DNA from: Channallabes apus
Taxonomy: Eukaryota > Chordata > Actinopteri > Siluriformes > Clariidae
DNA: 64,000 nucleotides
Assembly: GCA_030522415.1 (NCBI GenBank)
Contig: CM060108.1
Location: forward strand, 37,470,256 to 37,534,255
Direction: 5' to 3'
A program made the translations under genes and the position numbers. Below the pieces are notes generated by a model. The model searched no databases. It had not been told where the DNA came from and worked only from the letters and a program-made list of their open reading frames with translations. Positions 11,892 through 21,904 of this stretch are shown in pieces. How positions within the stretch are numbered: the stretch's first letter is position 1; every line of letters starts with the position of its first letter.

Positions 11892-14800
11892 TAATGCAAT
11901 TTTCTGCTCAGGTGTATTTCCCTTTTATCTCACTCTCGAGTTTGTATAAACATTAATTAATGAAGAAAATTTACCAGCACTAGTTAAAGCTGTACTGTAT
12001 TCGTTCATATCACAATGCGTATCGAACAGAATGTCCTGTACTGTTTAGTACGAATTTGAATGTGCACCAAAGCATCCCTATTTGATAGCATCCTTCCTAC
12101 ATGCATACAGTATATACAGTACATACATACATTATCCTTTTAGATCCACTCAGCTGCTGCTTTAATGAATGATGTAAATATGTCTTATTTTTTAAATATG
12201 AATTGGTATATGGTTCATGACTTTCATGCATAACAAATAATGCATTACGAGAATGAGAATTCAAGTATGCTTGTAAACAATAGGTTTGATCAGAGTAGCA
12301 TGTATGACTACGATTGTCAGGTTCACTTCTTAATATTATTAACATCACAACTGTATGAATTTGTAAGTCATATAAATATTACTTTATTATGGTCTGTGTG
12401 ATTTAGAACAGACTATTTAGACAGAAGCATTTTCTAACTGCACTTCTTGGATGGTCATTTATGGTAATGTGGAAAAGGAGTTTGACAGTCGTGGGGATTA
12501 TGTAATTCCTAAAGGCCTGGGCTGGTTTATATTAATGTTTTTTTTTTTTTTATAGAAGTCTTTGATTTATTGAGACCCTCCTCCTTTCCGTACATGTTTG
12601 CACACACACATACACTCACATCCTTACCACTTTGTGTCCTGCAACTGGCTTACTGCTAAAACAGAACCCTGCTTTTGTTTCCCTTAATGTCTTGGAGACC
12701 AGATCCTTTTAGGAGAAACTAAAGTTATTATCCCTACAGATCTTCTGCTTGGTAACTTGAGGCTTGTTGTTCACTCAATGTGTAACATTAAGCCATCTAT
12801 TGTCGATGTTATGGTTGAGTATGTATGTCCACTGTTTATTTCATATGCAAATTCTTCTTTTCCTTGTGAATGTTCTGTGATCTCCTTCCTTTGCCAACTA
12901 TGCATCAAGTTTTTGAATAAATGCTTTGTGTTTGTTGGAAACTATGAATTGTGATTCAGTGACAGTTTTACTTCAGATGAACTCCACAGATAGCCTGGAG
13001 TGCGATTTGTTCAGAAAGGATAATAGCTCTTTAGAGAGAAAGACAAATTTTATAATCCAATCTTGTACAGACACCACTTTGTCTTCCCATTGGCACATCC
13101 CACTTTATATTATTTGCACATACCCACACTCACATATATACACAGATTTGTCTCTTATTGTATTCTCTCTCTCTTTTTTTTTTTTGCTGTTACATAAGTG
13201 GAATTACATTTTTTCACTTGCTTGACATAATGCTTCAAATTTGTTGGTGCACCCAGTGTTGCATAGAGACAGGCTTTGTGGCATCATAGCTATGTACTAA
13301 ATTAAAACAATCATGCTCCCTTCTCTGTTTGGCACACACTCCTTTACAGACTGCCAAGACATTCTCTTCTCCCTCACTCCCCATGTGTCTTCCTGCCAGC
13401 TTTATAAAGAAGCCCTTTTTCAAATAACAATTGACAGCCACTTCATAGCTGTGTTAGAATGAAATAAAATACTATTTCTAATTGCTGAAACTGGAATAAG
13501 ATATTGCAAATTATTCTTTGATTCTGAGTTGGTTACTCTCTCACTCATGTCTTCTTTTCAGGTGGGCTTCCTGAAGACTCAACACAAATATGAAATTGTC
13601 TTTGCACTGCCAGAGGTTCCAGGGCTTGGGAAAGATGTGTGTCCAGCTCCTGTGCCCAACCCATACCTTCAGATCAAAGATCTTACTACAGCTCCAAGTG
13701 GTATGCTCCAACATTTACATTTAGGCATTTGGCAGATGGTCTTATCCAGAGCAACTTACATAAGTGCTTTGAGGTTTCCATCACTAAATATAATCTTACA
13801 CTGGTTTACTAGGTTACTAACTAGAACTTCCATCAGTCATCCATCATCATTATTTATTTATTTATTTATTTATTTGTGTTTTGTGTGTGTGGGGGGGTTA
13901 TAGTTAACCCTCTACTAATTTATCACATTTTATTTTGGCATGGTAGTTAAGCACTGGTATTATTAGCGAATTCTGTGTGACAAACAAGCATGGATTAGTT
14001 TATGTGACCAAGCAAGAGGCTGTTCACAACAGGCAGTTCATTAACAACTATTTTTGAAAGTTGACTGAGTACAGTAATGCATAAATTATCTTTTTTTTTT
14101 TTTTTTTTTTACAGATTATGAGACTTAATAATCATTTATGGTGCTTTTGTGGAACCAATGTTTAATGTGGATGAGAGCTTTGAATAATATTATTTTGTGA
14201 GCTGGCGAGCATTTTCCATTATTGTGCTTTGTGTGGCTGTGCTTGTAGGCCTTAGTAAATGTGAATTGATTGTGTTTATAAGTAATTCGAGGAAGCACCA
14301 GTTTGTAAATTAGACACTCTTTGAGGCTTTGGTGACACTTGTTTTAATTCTTCTCTAAGAATTATTTAGCTGTTTAAAGTCTGCCTCAAAATCTTGTTTT
14401 GCTGAAGTAATCTTATTTTGATTAGTTGTGAGAGAAGTAGGGCTGCAACAACTAATCGATAAAATCGATAATTATCGATAATGAAATTCGTTGTCAACGA
14501 ATGCCGTTATCGATTAGTTGGGCTGCGCACGTTATTGAGGCGCGCGACCACAAGATGCAGAAATAGACACACAGATACACAGTCGCTCGCGCAATGGAGG
14601 TTACAGAAGCGTTTGCAGGAAAAAGCGCGCGCCCCAAGTCCTCCAAGGTATGGGAGCAATTTACATTAAACACCTCTTATCGGGCGCTAAAAGCGAGCGG
14701 TTTTCTGCCGTTCGTAGTGTCCGGTGAGCGCGGATGAAGCACCGAGGGTTTTCTACACATGTGGGAGCCCCTAGTGACCGGGAGGAATTGGCCATGACTA

Positions 14801-17800
14801 AAAAAAAAGGAGTCAGTGAGTGTGTTCACACGGGGTTTGGTGACGTGCGTTTGTCCGGCTGCGCGGTTATACGGGGTAAAAAAAAAAAAAAAAAGAACGT
14901 TGCATGCAGCTTTTTCTTGGTGTTCAAATCCCAACGAACGGAAGGAAAACACTTCTAGTGCGTTTTCTTCACGTTCAGTTTACACCTCGGACGACCGGAT
15001 ATATCCCATCATCCTACATGCTGTACAGAGGGAAATGCGGGAAAAGGGCAAAATAAACAAAGTGAACCCAGTAGCGGCCATTTGTTTCTCTCCCCACGCC
15101 GCCGTATTACGAGAACGTCTAGTATAGCAAAATGGTCTATATATATTAAAAAATATTTTTTTTATTTGTTGAGACAACAACAAAAAAGGATAAAATACCC
15201 GAGAGGATCGAAATAATGTATAAACCGTGACAAGGATGTAGCAAGAGACACTTTCATTAAAAATAATATCATAATAATCTAGAAGTCTATTATTATTCGT
15301 ATTAAGTTTAATTAATTTAAGAGAATTTAAAATTGAGGTCATTCTTACCAACTGAATATGTCAGTGTATTTTTTAAACTACTGTGTGTGTGTATGTGTGT
15401 GTGTGTGTGTGTATATATATCTATATCTATATATATATATATATATATATGTAAACACACACACATACACCATATCGACACTGTTAACTTGCCATCTGCA
15501 ATTATTGTTAAAAAAGAATTTTGATTTACATAAACTACATAAGGTTTAAATGTCAAAATTAAAGATCATTATACTCTATGTGGCTATTGCATTTTTTAAA
15601 GTTTACTTTTATACATAAATAATACCCTGATTTATGGTTTTATATTGTTAAGCAAAACAGCAAATTAAAGCGGTCACTTTTTATCCGATTAATCGATTAA
15701 TCGAAAAAGAAATCGTCCAACTAATCGATTATCAAAATAATCGTTAGTTGCAGCCCTAGAGAGAAGTAATGTTTTGTTGCTAAAGTATTTTGGGTTTGGA
15801 ACAGCTCCTGGGGACGGGACTGGTAGTGTCAACATATACATTTGGACTTATCTTTCTGATCTAAATATGCAGTGAGTTGTATAATTATTTGTACAGCAAC
15901 ATAATGTTCAGATTTTTGTGGATCCACCACAGTGGATTTGACGTAAAGCATTTACGATCTGATTGAAGTTTAGACTTTTGGCATTCATTTTTAGAATTTA
16001 AGAAAGAAACATTTAATTAATCATTTAAGATTTACATTAATTCTTTCACACTGTGAAAAATCCGTACACAAAGGCTCAGAAGTAATTGGACAGCCTAGCA
16101 AAACCATAAACATAAGTAGTGTTCAAGTCAAACCGGGACGTTTGTTTGTGCAGATGACAAGTTATGAGAGTAAAAACTCCCTTTATTGCTCTGCATAAAC
16201 AAACCCTCTGCTACACTAATGAACATATCCTAGTTCTTTACTAGTGCTGGAATGCCTGCAAGGTTGAAAGTTTCCTCAGTATGCTGGAACCTGCTTCATG
16301 ACTGAAAAGCTGTCCTCACAAGAACTGTGATCAGGACTGTACGGGGGATGTGGCAGTAACTCCCGGCCGAGTTCCTGTAATGTGCAAATGATATTTGTGA
16401 ATGATTGTTTGTACAGTTCCCACAGACAGATGAATCTTGATGAATCTTTTCTGCAAGTTGGCAAAAATGTATCTGTTGATTGTGAATGATCTGCCATTCT
16501 ACTCGCTGAATGTTCACGGGAACGACTACAGTGAGCTCAAAGACACCTCGGCCGGGATGATCATTCACTGAAACACGACATTCTTCACAATGAATCTGCA
16601 ATATTCTGCACTATTAAAATTTTTACTGCAGCAACGAGTCTCATCAATGTGCTGTGGTTGAAGTTTTCTGTAAATGTCAAATAATTTTACAGCTTCGTTC
16701 CTAGAAGTCCTAGTTTGACTTGAATGCTCCTAGTAGTAAGATTATTTTAATACTAATAATAATAGATTAGTTTAGTCAATCAGTGTCTAAAACCTGAAAC
16801 TGATGGACATCACAAAACAAGCTTCTGCTTGTTTAAGAATGTTTCTGCCTTCAGGTTTGTCTTCAGTAATGTAAGGCATGCTTAAATGGGTTGGGGTCAA
16901 GTGACTGACTCGACTCCTTTAAGAACTTCAGGGGTAAGAAAAGAACTTATCAGTGAGGTTAATCTGAATAAATGCTCCAGTTTGCCAAAGTAAGTAATGT
17001 GGTCTGATGAGTCCAGATTTACCCTGTTCCAGAGTGATGGGTGCATCAGGGTAAGAAGGGAAGTTATGGACCCATCATGCATAGTGCCTACTGTACAGGC
17101 CTGTGGGGCAGTGTTATGATCTGGGACTGCTTATGTTGGTCAGGTCTAGTTTCAGCAACATTATGTGCCCAAAAATATATGTTAGCTGATGACCTAAATG
17201 GCCTGATTGAGAGACAGACAGGCAGACACAGAACTTTATTAATCCCAAAGGGAAATTTATATAAATTTGGTGCTAGGATTTATCGTGCTCAGGCTATGAA
17301 AGAGTGGTTCAGGGAGTATGAGATATAATTTTCACGCATGGCTTGACCACTAGAGAGTCCAGACCTTTAGAACAATGTACATCTTTTGGATGTGCTGGAG
17401 AGGGCATTACGCAGCAATCTGACTCTCGTGTCATCAGTACAAGATCTTAGAGACAAATTAATGTGATGAAAATAAAATGTTGTGACATTGTATAAACTTA
17501 TCGAAATGGTGCCATGGCTCTAATTAAAACAAAAGGATTTCCGTTTTCTTTTCTTTTCTTTTTTTTCTCGGATGGGGGGGGGGGGGGGGGTTGTGAGTGT
17601 GTGTCAGTGTGAGTGAGACTTGTTCTTTCCAAAGCAAAACACTTATATTTTTCAAGTCATTCATTTGTAATTCTTGCCTTGTGCTATGGCTCATTCTTCA
17701 TTCTTCTGTTAGAACATTTATTTTTCTTACTGAATGCGAGTGTCTGGCTGACAAGAGACTTGTTCTTTTCAACAGTTCTTTAAATTTATGTTTGGCTCCA

Positions 17801-19318
17801 TCCATGTTGTTTTTGGTGGCAGCAAGCTTCCAGTAACTCCTGATGAAAAGCAACTTTAGAGCATGCTGCTACCCCAACATACTTGATTACCGGAATGGTG
17901 TTACCTGGGTTTTGGGCTGTATTTGGCTTTTGTGAGACATACTTTGACTTTAGAACAAATGTCTCAAATCTGGTCTCAGTAGAACACAAATCTTTTTATA
18001 TTAACGCTTTAAATTTTTCTAACTTGGCTTTTCTCAGGAGTAGCTTCTTGTTTTTTGTTGTTGTGTTTGTACTGCTCTACATTACTTTCTAGCATTAATC
18101 CTATTTCTTTGTAGGAGGTTTAAAGGTGACTTGTGAGTATATGGCTCACAAGGAGGGGGTGCTGTGTGAGGAGATGCTAATAGTCAGTGAAAGCAAAGAG
18201 GATGTGTGCCTGAAGGTGAAAGTTCATGCCCGTGTTATGGGTAAGTTATTAAAAATATTATTATTAATATAAGGAAAAATTTGAATGTCTATTAATAAGG
18301 TTGGCACTTTCTAATTATCTGTCTTTACTTGCCTTTGGTTTTGCACGTTTTCTTACTATGTTGTTATGCTAATGTTCTGTGCTGACTTGGGCTAAGTTTT
18401 TTTGTTTGTTTGTTTTTTTCAGACATGTATGAGTTACAGCTAGAAAATTATCTTCTATAAAATTAGTATTATTAACGTAGCTCCATAATGTGCGAGACTT
18501 TCTCATTTTAAGTAGGCTAGTATTGTCCTGTACACATTCCTTTTATTTCCCGCAGACGTCCACCCCTTTGAAATTTAAACCTAATCAGCATTTTATTAAA
18601 CAGTGCAAAGACTGGAAATATGTTTTTCTTTTCTAAAGTTGGTATCTGCTGCACCCTGGTGGTCAGTAAAATCTGTTCAATAAATTCATTTTACAACTGT
18701 CATAACCGTAGTACAACATTGCAGGCTGTATTCAGAGCAGGGTAAGAGTGCTTTATCCTTTGCAATTCAAGGTGACTAAGATTGCCATGGTTGGTCTTAT
18801 GAAACAGATGACGTGAAATACATTTTCATGTAAATCATGTCTGCATTCTCCATTTAATGGATCCTAGCAAATCTAGTATGTTATAATGGCAATTACCTGT
18901 ATGCCATGCATCATGACAGATTTTATTTTCCCTATTCATGTACACCCTGTAGATGTAGATGTCCAACTAAATCCCTGTAAAATTAATGTATTTACATAAT
19001 ATTTATTAATTATGATGTTAGGATTGTAATAGCACTGTCAGTCATTTTTTGTGCTACTCATAGGCCTACTCTTTTATTACTTTTTTCGTTACAATGCACT
19101 TATCCCTGCTTCAAAAACGATAGTGACCAGATAAAAAAAAAAAACAAGTGTTTTGATCTTAGCTAGCTCTACTATATTTATAACAAAAACATTGTATTCC
19201 TTGTCTATCTTTCTCAGATCGACATCATGGGACACCTATGCTACTAGAAGGGGTACGATGTGTTGGAGCCGAGCTTGAGTATGACTCGGAGCAAAGTGAT
19301 TGGCAAGGATTTGATTAA
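4819..19318 (+). CDS. adissp: adissp (C20orf27 homologue), five coding exons, 176 aa
   Basis: Coding exons are 4819-4837, 6071-6216, 13562-13700, 18115-18240 and 19218-19318. All introns are GT-AG and the phases close to a 176-codon frame, against about 174 aa for human C20orf27. Diagnostic family blocks are visible: HSHVHFDEKLHDSVVMV in exon 2, VGFLKTQHKYEI in exon 3, CEYMAHKEGVL in exon 4, and DRHHGTPMLLEGV plus GAELEYDSEQSDW ending in GFD in exon 5. There is no N-terminal hydrophobic signal peptide and no membrane segment. The family (formerly UPF0687) is a single small beta-rich domain. Mammalian work describes it as an adipose-secreted signalling protein with metabolic effects, and also as a partner of protein phosphatase 1 in NF-kB signalling; neither role can be read from this sequence. 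Introns 2 and 3 are swollen by transposons. The ATG is supported by the conserved short basic N-terminus (MATAKK...). Identification is very secure; the exact upstream non-coding exon is not. Confidence 0.95.
4866..4905. repeat. (CT)n microsatellite in adissp intron 1
   Basis: Perfect TC/CT run about 30 bases after the exon 1 donor. Confidence 0.95.
5796..5876. repeat. Dispersed repeat, copy A
   Basis: AATAAAAGAGATGTT, CATAAGGTTTGACTA and related blocks recur at 9006-9085 in the same order. Family not recognised. Confidence 0.5.
6071..6216 (+). CDS. adissp: adissp coding exon 2
   Basis: Encodes residues 7-55, from an Ala/Ser-rich lead-in to the hallmark HSHVHFDEKLHDSVVMV block and ESDGNFLVK. 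The acceptor is GTTACTGCAG and the donor is GTGAGT. An alanine-rich run (residues about 19-26) replaces the divergent N-terminal segment of the mammalian protein. Confidence 0.95.
6581..8519. mobile_element. hAT-type element (1939 bp) with perfect 8-bp TSD
   Basis: Terminal inverted repeats TAGGGCTGGAC / GTCCAGCCCTA are flanked by identical TACTAGCA duplications (6573-6580 and 8520-8527). Subterminal ATATCG/CGATAT repeats occur at both ends. No intact transposase is seen, so it is probably non-autonomous. It lies inside the Tc1-like element and itself contains another hAT MITE. Confidence 0.9.
6775..7208. mobile_element. hAT MITE (434 bp) nested in the hAT element
   Basis: Ends CAGTGGTGTCAAAAGTA and its inverse (…TTACTTGACACATCTG) are flanked by identical ATATTTAA duplications (6767-6774, 7209-7216). 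The body is the common fish ACTTGAGTAGAAGTA / GTAAAAGTACTGG repeat, with a poly-G patch at about 6985-7000. Confidence 0.88.
8784..9005 (+). mobile_element. tRNA-derived SINE-like repeat
   Basis: Starts GGCGGCGCAGTGGTGTAGTG; an A-box-like TGGTTAGCAC and a B-box-like GGTTCAATTCC (8837-8847) are spaced as in tRNA-derived promoters, followed by CATGGAGTTTGCATGTTCTC and CAGTCCAAAGACATGCAG. Related copies are at 1605 and 51452. Confidence 0.7.
9006..9085. repeat. Dispersed repeat, copy B
   Basis: Diverged copy of 5796-5876, directly after the SINE-like element. Confidence 0.5.
9108..9215 (+). pseudogene. Tc1-like transposase fragment
   Basis: GTTATGATCTGGGGTTGCTT, CAGTCGGTCAGATCTAGG and following bases match the same transposase segment as 17101-17170. 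Short and disrupted. Confidence 0.55.
9335..10010 (-). pseudogene. Antisense Tc1-like transposase fossil
   Basis: On the minus strand 9430-9696 reads FQQDLAPAHSEKTK, the central D-containing block of Tc1-like transposases (QQDxAPxH), then GLLTMTLLCLT before frame decay. It sits in adissp intron 2, opposite to the gene. Confidence 0.7.
10655..11720 (+). pseudogene. Tc1-like transposase fossil split by a hAT insertion
   Basis: Left half (about 10670-10712) and right half (11558-11720) join at GTCTAATC, restoring the order GTCATATGGTCTAATCAGTT then CAGATCAACCCTGTTCCAGA, the Tc1 WSDESRFTLFQ-type region. Compare the uninterrupted relative at 16995-17060. Frame is decayed. Confidence 0.8.
10721..11557 (+). 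mobile_element. hAT (Charlie/GTF2IRD2-like) element, 837 bp, perfect 8-bp TSD
   Basis: Ends CAGGTGTGCCCAAC / GTTGGGCACCCCTG with identical GTCTAATC duplications (10713-10720, 11558-11565). The interior encodes broken hAT transposase pieces: KSFKDGEVVKEA-like, then NVEAQLRKDIEQCECFSPQF and DESTDVVDV. The family resembles the hAT domain in vertebrate GTF2IRD2. A fish interspersed fragment (about 11233-11310, TTTTATTTGTATAGCTCTTT) lies within it. Confidence 0.88.
11774..11888. repeat. (CA)n microsatellite with central poly-A
   Basis: Two CA runs separated by an A tract (about 11826-11839). Confidence 0.95.
13562..13700 (+). CDS. adissp: adissp coding exon 3
   Basis: Encodes residues 56-101, starting VGFLKTQHKYEI and continuing through a proline-rich stretch (LPEVPGLGKDVCPAPVPNPY). 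The acceptor is CTTCTTTTCAG and the donor GTATGC. A SINE-type tail begins within about ten bases of the donor. Confidence 0.95.
13709..13775 (-). mobile_element. SINE 3'-tail fragment next to adissp exon 3
   Basis: Contains GCATTTGGCAGATGGTCTTA, then TCCAGAGCAACTTACATAAG, the conserved tail shared by several fish tRNA SINEs, in reverse orientation. It starts eight bases after the exon 3 boundary. Confidence 0.6.
14438..15758 (+). mobile_element. hAT element (1321 bp) with perfect 8-bp TSD
   Basis: Ends TAGGGCTGCAAC / GTTGCAGCCCTA with identical GAGAGAAG duplications (14430-14437, 15759-15766) and ATCGAT-rich subterminal repeats. A short + strand reading segment at about 14594-14700 (KSARPKSSKVWEQFTLNTS) resembles the N-terminal BED-finger lead of hAT transposases. 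The rest is non-coding with GT/TA microsatellites (15382-15450). Confidence 0.88.
16121..16725 (-). mobile_element. Mariner-like element, decayed
   Basis: Inverted ends GTTCAAGTCAAACCGGGAC and its complement near 16708-16725. The minus strand contains LGRELLPHPPYSPD, the mariner transposase C-terminal signature, with later frameshifts. Same family as 24349-24888. Confidence 0.75.
16900..17510 (+). pseudogene. Tc1-like transposase fossil
   Basis: Contains the region encoding WSDESRFTLFQ-like residues (about 16998-17035), VMIWDC (about 17115), MKEWFREYE (about 17300) and the C-terminal part, with stops and frameshifts. A common fish fragment ACTTTATTAATCCCAAAGGG (about 17232-17258) has replaced the middle. 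Confidence 0.75.
18115..18240 (+). CDS. adissp: adissp coding exon 4
   Basis: Encodes residues 102-143, including CEYMAHKEGVLCEEM and VKVHARVM, in phase 1 at both ends. The acceptor is a tandem TAG|GAG, so the exon may begin at 18115 or 18118; the difference is one glycine. The donor is GTAAGT. Confidence 0.93.
19218..19318 (+). CDS. adissp: adissp coding exon 5 and stop
   Basis: Encodes residues 144-176, the most conserved part of the family (DRHHGTPMLLEGVRCVG, then GAELEYDSEQSDW), followed by TAA at 19316-19318. The acceptor is TTTCTCAG. Confidence 0.96.
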
Positions 19319-19439
19319 TTGTTGTTCTTTTCTCAAATATTTTTAGTGCAGGTTAGCATAAATGCACACACATATACATATACAGTACATGCATACTGAA
19401 CATACATGTATATATAGAAATACATACATGTGTACATCC

Positions 19440-20130
19440 ACCAGTCAGCCATAAAATTATGACCACTTGCCTAAAATTGAGTCTGTCCCCTTTTTGTTGC
19501 AAAAATAACCCACAACAAGGCATTGATGCCTTTAGCCCTCTGAAAGAATGCTGTGGTATTTGGCGCCAAGCCTTCAGTAGAAGATCCTTTAAGTCCTGTA
19601 AGTGGTCAGTTGTGGCCTCCATGGATTGGACTTGGTTTTCCAGCACATCCCACAGACGCTTGATTGCATTGCGATCTGATAAGATCTCAGAGATCTGAAG
19701 GCATCGTCCAAGGTTTCCCATTGCCCAAAGCATCAAACTGCCTCCACCAGCTTGCCTTTTTCCCATAGTGTATACTGGTGCCTTCTCTTCTCCAGGTCAG
19801 CGATGCACATGCACTCAACCACAACTTGATGTATAAGAAAACCTGATTCATCAGACCAGGCCACGTTCTTCCATTGATCCCTGTTCCATGCGTCACTGTA
19901 GGCACTTTTGGGCTCCTGTTGGTACCCTGACCGTTCTGCGGCTACCTTTCTGTCTGCAACAGCATTATCTTTTTTTAATAATTTGAGATACAATACCTCT
20001 TCTATTGGATCTGACTACATTGGCCAGTCGTGGCTCCCCTCGTGCATCAGTGAGCTTTGGCTGCCCATGACCTTGTCTTTGGTTCACTGGTTTCCTTTCC
20101 TTGGGTCAATTTTGGGTAGGTCCTGACTAC
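19440..20130 (-). pseudogene. Antisense Tc1-like transposase fossil in adissp 3' UTR
   Basis: The minus strand reads WNRDQWKNVAWSDESGFL (about 19838-19891), GGGSLMLWAMGNLG (about 19700-19745), then NAIKRLWDVLENQV (about 19615-19660) across two frames. This is a Tc1-type catalytic core with decayed frame. Its end includes AAAATTATGACCACTT (19454-19469). Confidence 0.75.
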
Positions 20131-20372
20131 TGAAGACTGGGAGTATCCAACAAGATCTACAACCAAGCCATCACAATTAGATCCTTGCCGAAGTCCTCCA
20201 AATCCTTACACTTGCATATTTTTTTTCTGCTTCCACCGTATCAACTCCAAAATCAAATCCAAATGTTCACTTGCTGCCTAATATATCCCACCCACTTCCA
20301 GGTGCCATTTTAAAGATAAAATGAATGTTAATCATTTCACTTGTCAGTATGTGTTATAATGTAATGGCTGGT

Positions 20373-20376
<4 letters not shown>

Positions 20377-20409
<33 letters not shown>
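20377..20409. repeat. (GT)n microsatellite
   Basis: Perfect GT run in the likely adissp 3'UTR. Confidence 0.9.
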
Positions 20410-20411
<2 letters not shown>

Positions 20412-21364
20412 AGACGTTTATTTTATAACCTCTGCATTGCTCAGTCAGTACAAAAACATTTTATATTTCCAAGCATTACATTTCAGTAACAAAAATGTTA
20501 CTGAAAGATGTTTGTATGCTGGTAAAAAAAAAGAAGCAACATCTTGAGTAACAAACCACTTTTCAGACAAAACCCTAATGAAGGATGCTGGGATTTGCAT
20601 GCAACAGTAAGAAGCAAGTCTGAAAGTTAAAATCTCTAGATAAACAGTAACTCTCCAAGAATCTTCATGATGCTGAGTAAATCATACCAAAACTTTTTAA
20701 ATAAAACAAGTAGTTTGTGTATGCTTGGGACATAAAATGACAATCGACTTCCTCTACAGTTTACAGTTCCAGTAGGGGGCGTTATTGGCTACAGATTGAA
20801 AAACAGTTACACATAAAAGGGATACAGACTGGCCGGATAAGAATGGTTAAAAAGTTTTAACACAGTGTAAAACTGCATAAAATGACTTCTCCAAATTGTG
20901 TAAATTTAGTAGATAAGAACTATAAAAATAAAAGTATAAACTTATGGTAATATTCCCTCTAGTGATTCTCCTGGTAGACATCAAGGGCTGATTCATTACA
21001 TAAACTGTAGTAGTACTCGTTGTCTCTGTTACTTTAAGTGAGCCAAAGTGCCTAAGTCATTTGTTTTCCATAAGGCCTTGTAACTGTATTGTCTTCAAAA
21101 AAACATCTGAGGCCTTACTTACCCATAGTAATGTGACAGGTTTTTTGTACAGTCAGTGTTTCTACATTAACGGTTATGACATGTTATTGATTGTGAATGC
21201 ATGAGATATTCTAGAGTGCATGTGATGTTTGGTGTTTGTGTGTTAATATGGTCATACCTGTAAATTTCACTTGCTTTGCAAAAACATCTGGTCTGGTTTA
21301 AACCCAAACCTGCGCTTATTGAAATTTTACTACATTTTCTGTTTTGTTTTTGCCTTTTTAATTA

Positions 21365-21370
21365 AATAAA
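21365..21370 (+). terminator. Candidate poly(A) signal AATAAA for adissp
   Basis: Canonical hexamer in ATTAAATAAAG, followed 10-30 bases on by a GT/T-rich stretch typical of the downstream cleavage element. Confidence 0.5.
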
Positions 21371-21904
21371 GAAGACTGTTGGTTGTAAATTGTCTTTGTC
21401 CTTTAAAGTAATTTTTGAAAGCTCAGCAGTGGACACCCTGAATTTCTAGGCATTCAAAGCTGTTCCAATCGAGGATAAAAAAATTTATTTGTGAATTTAA
21501 ATGAAGTACAATAAATATAACCCTTATTACAGAAATATAATATAATTGTATCACTGTATGTATGATATATGTATGTAGGTGTGTATGTATAATAGATATA
21601 GTTGCTATATAGATATATAATATATAGACGGTAATGCTGATATCAAATGTAACATTGCATTACAAGATGTCTAATACTTCTGAGAAATGTCAGCATAAGG
21701 CCGATTCGGACGGGACTAGTTTTACAGGGGGTCATTTGAGAAATTTCTGTTTCACAGACGTACTTTGTGATTTTAATCCCGTCCGAATCTGCCATGTCTG
21801 TCTTTCTCTCACACGACCTCTGTAAAAATTCCAGAGCAAATTACCTACTGTTTTTCAGCAAACTCGGAGATCCTCTGAGAAATCTAATCCCGTCCGAATG
21901 CGAA

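Larger units (their letters stand above)
19319..21390 (+). other. adissp: adissp 3' UTR (probable)
   Basis: The stop is followed by about 2 kb without another gene, ending at a canonical AATAAA (21365-21370) with a T/G-rich stretch downstream. If that signal is used, the UTR contains an antisense Tc1-like transposase fossil (about 19440-20130) and a GT microsatellite (20377-20409). An earlier poly(A) site may exist that I did not recognise. Confidence 0.55.
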
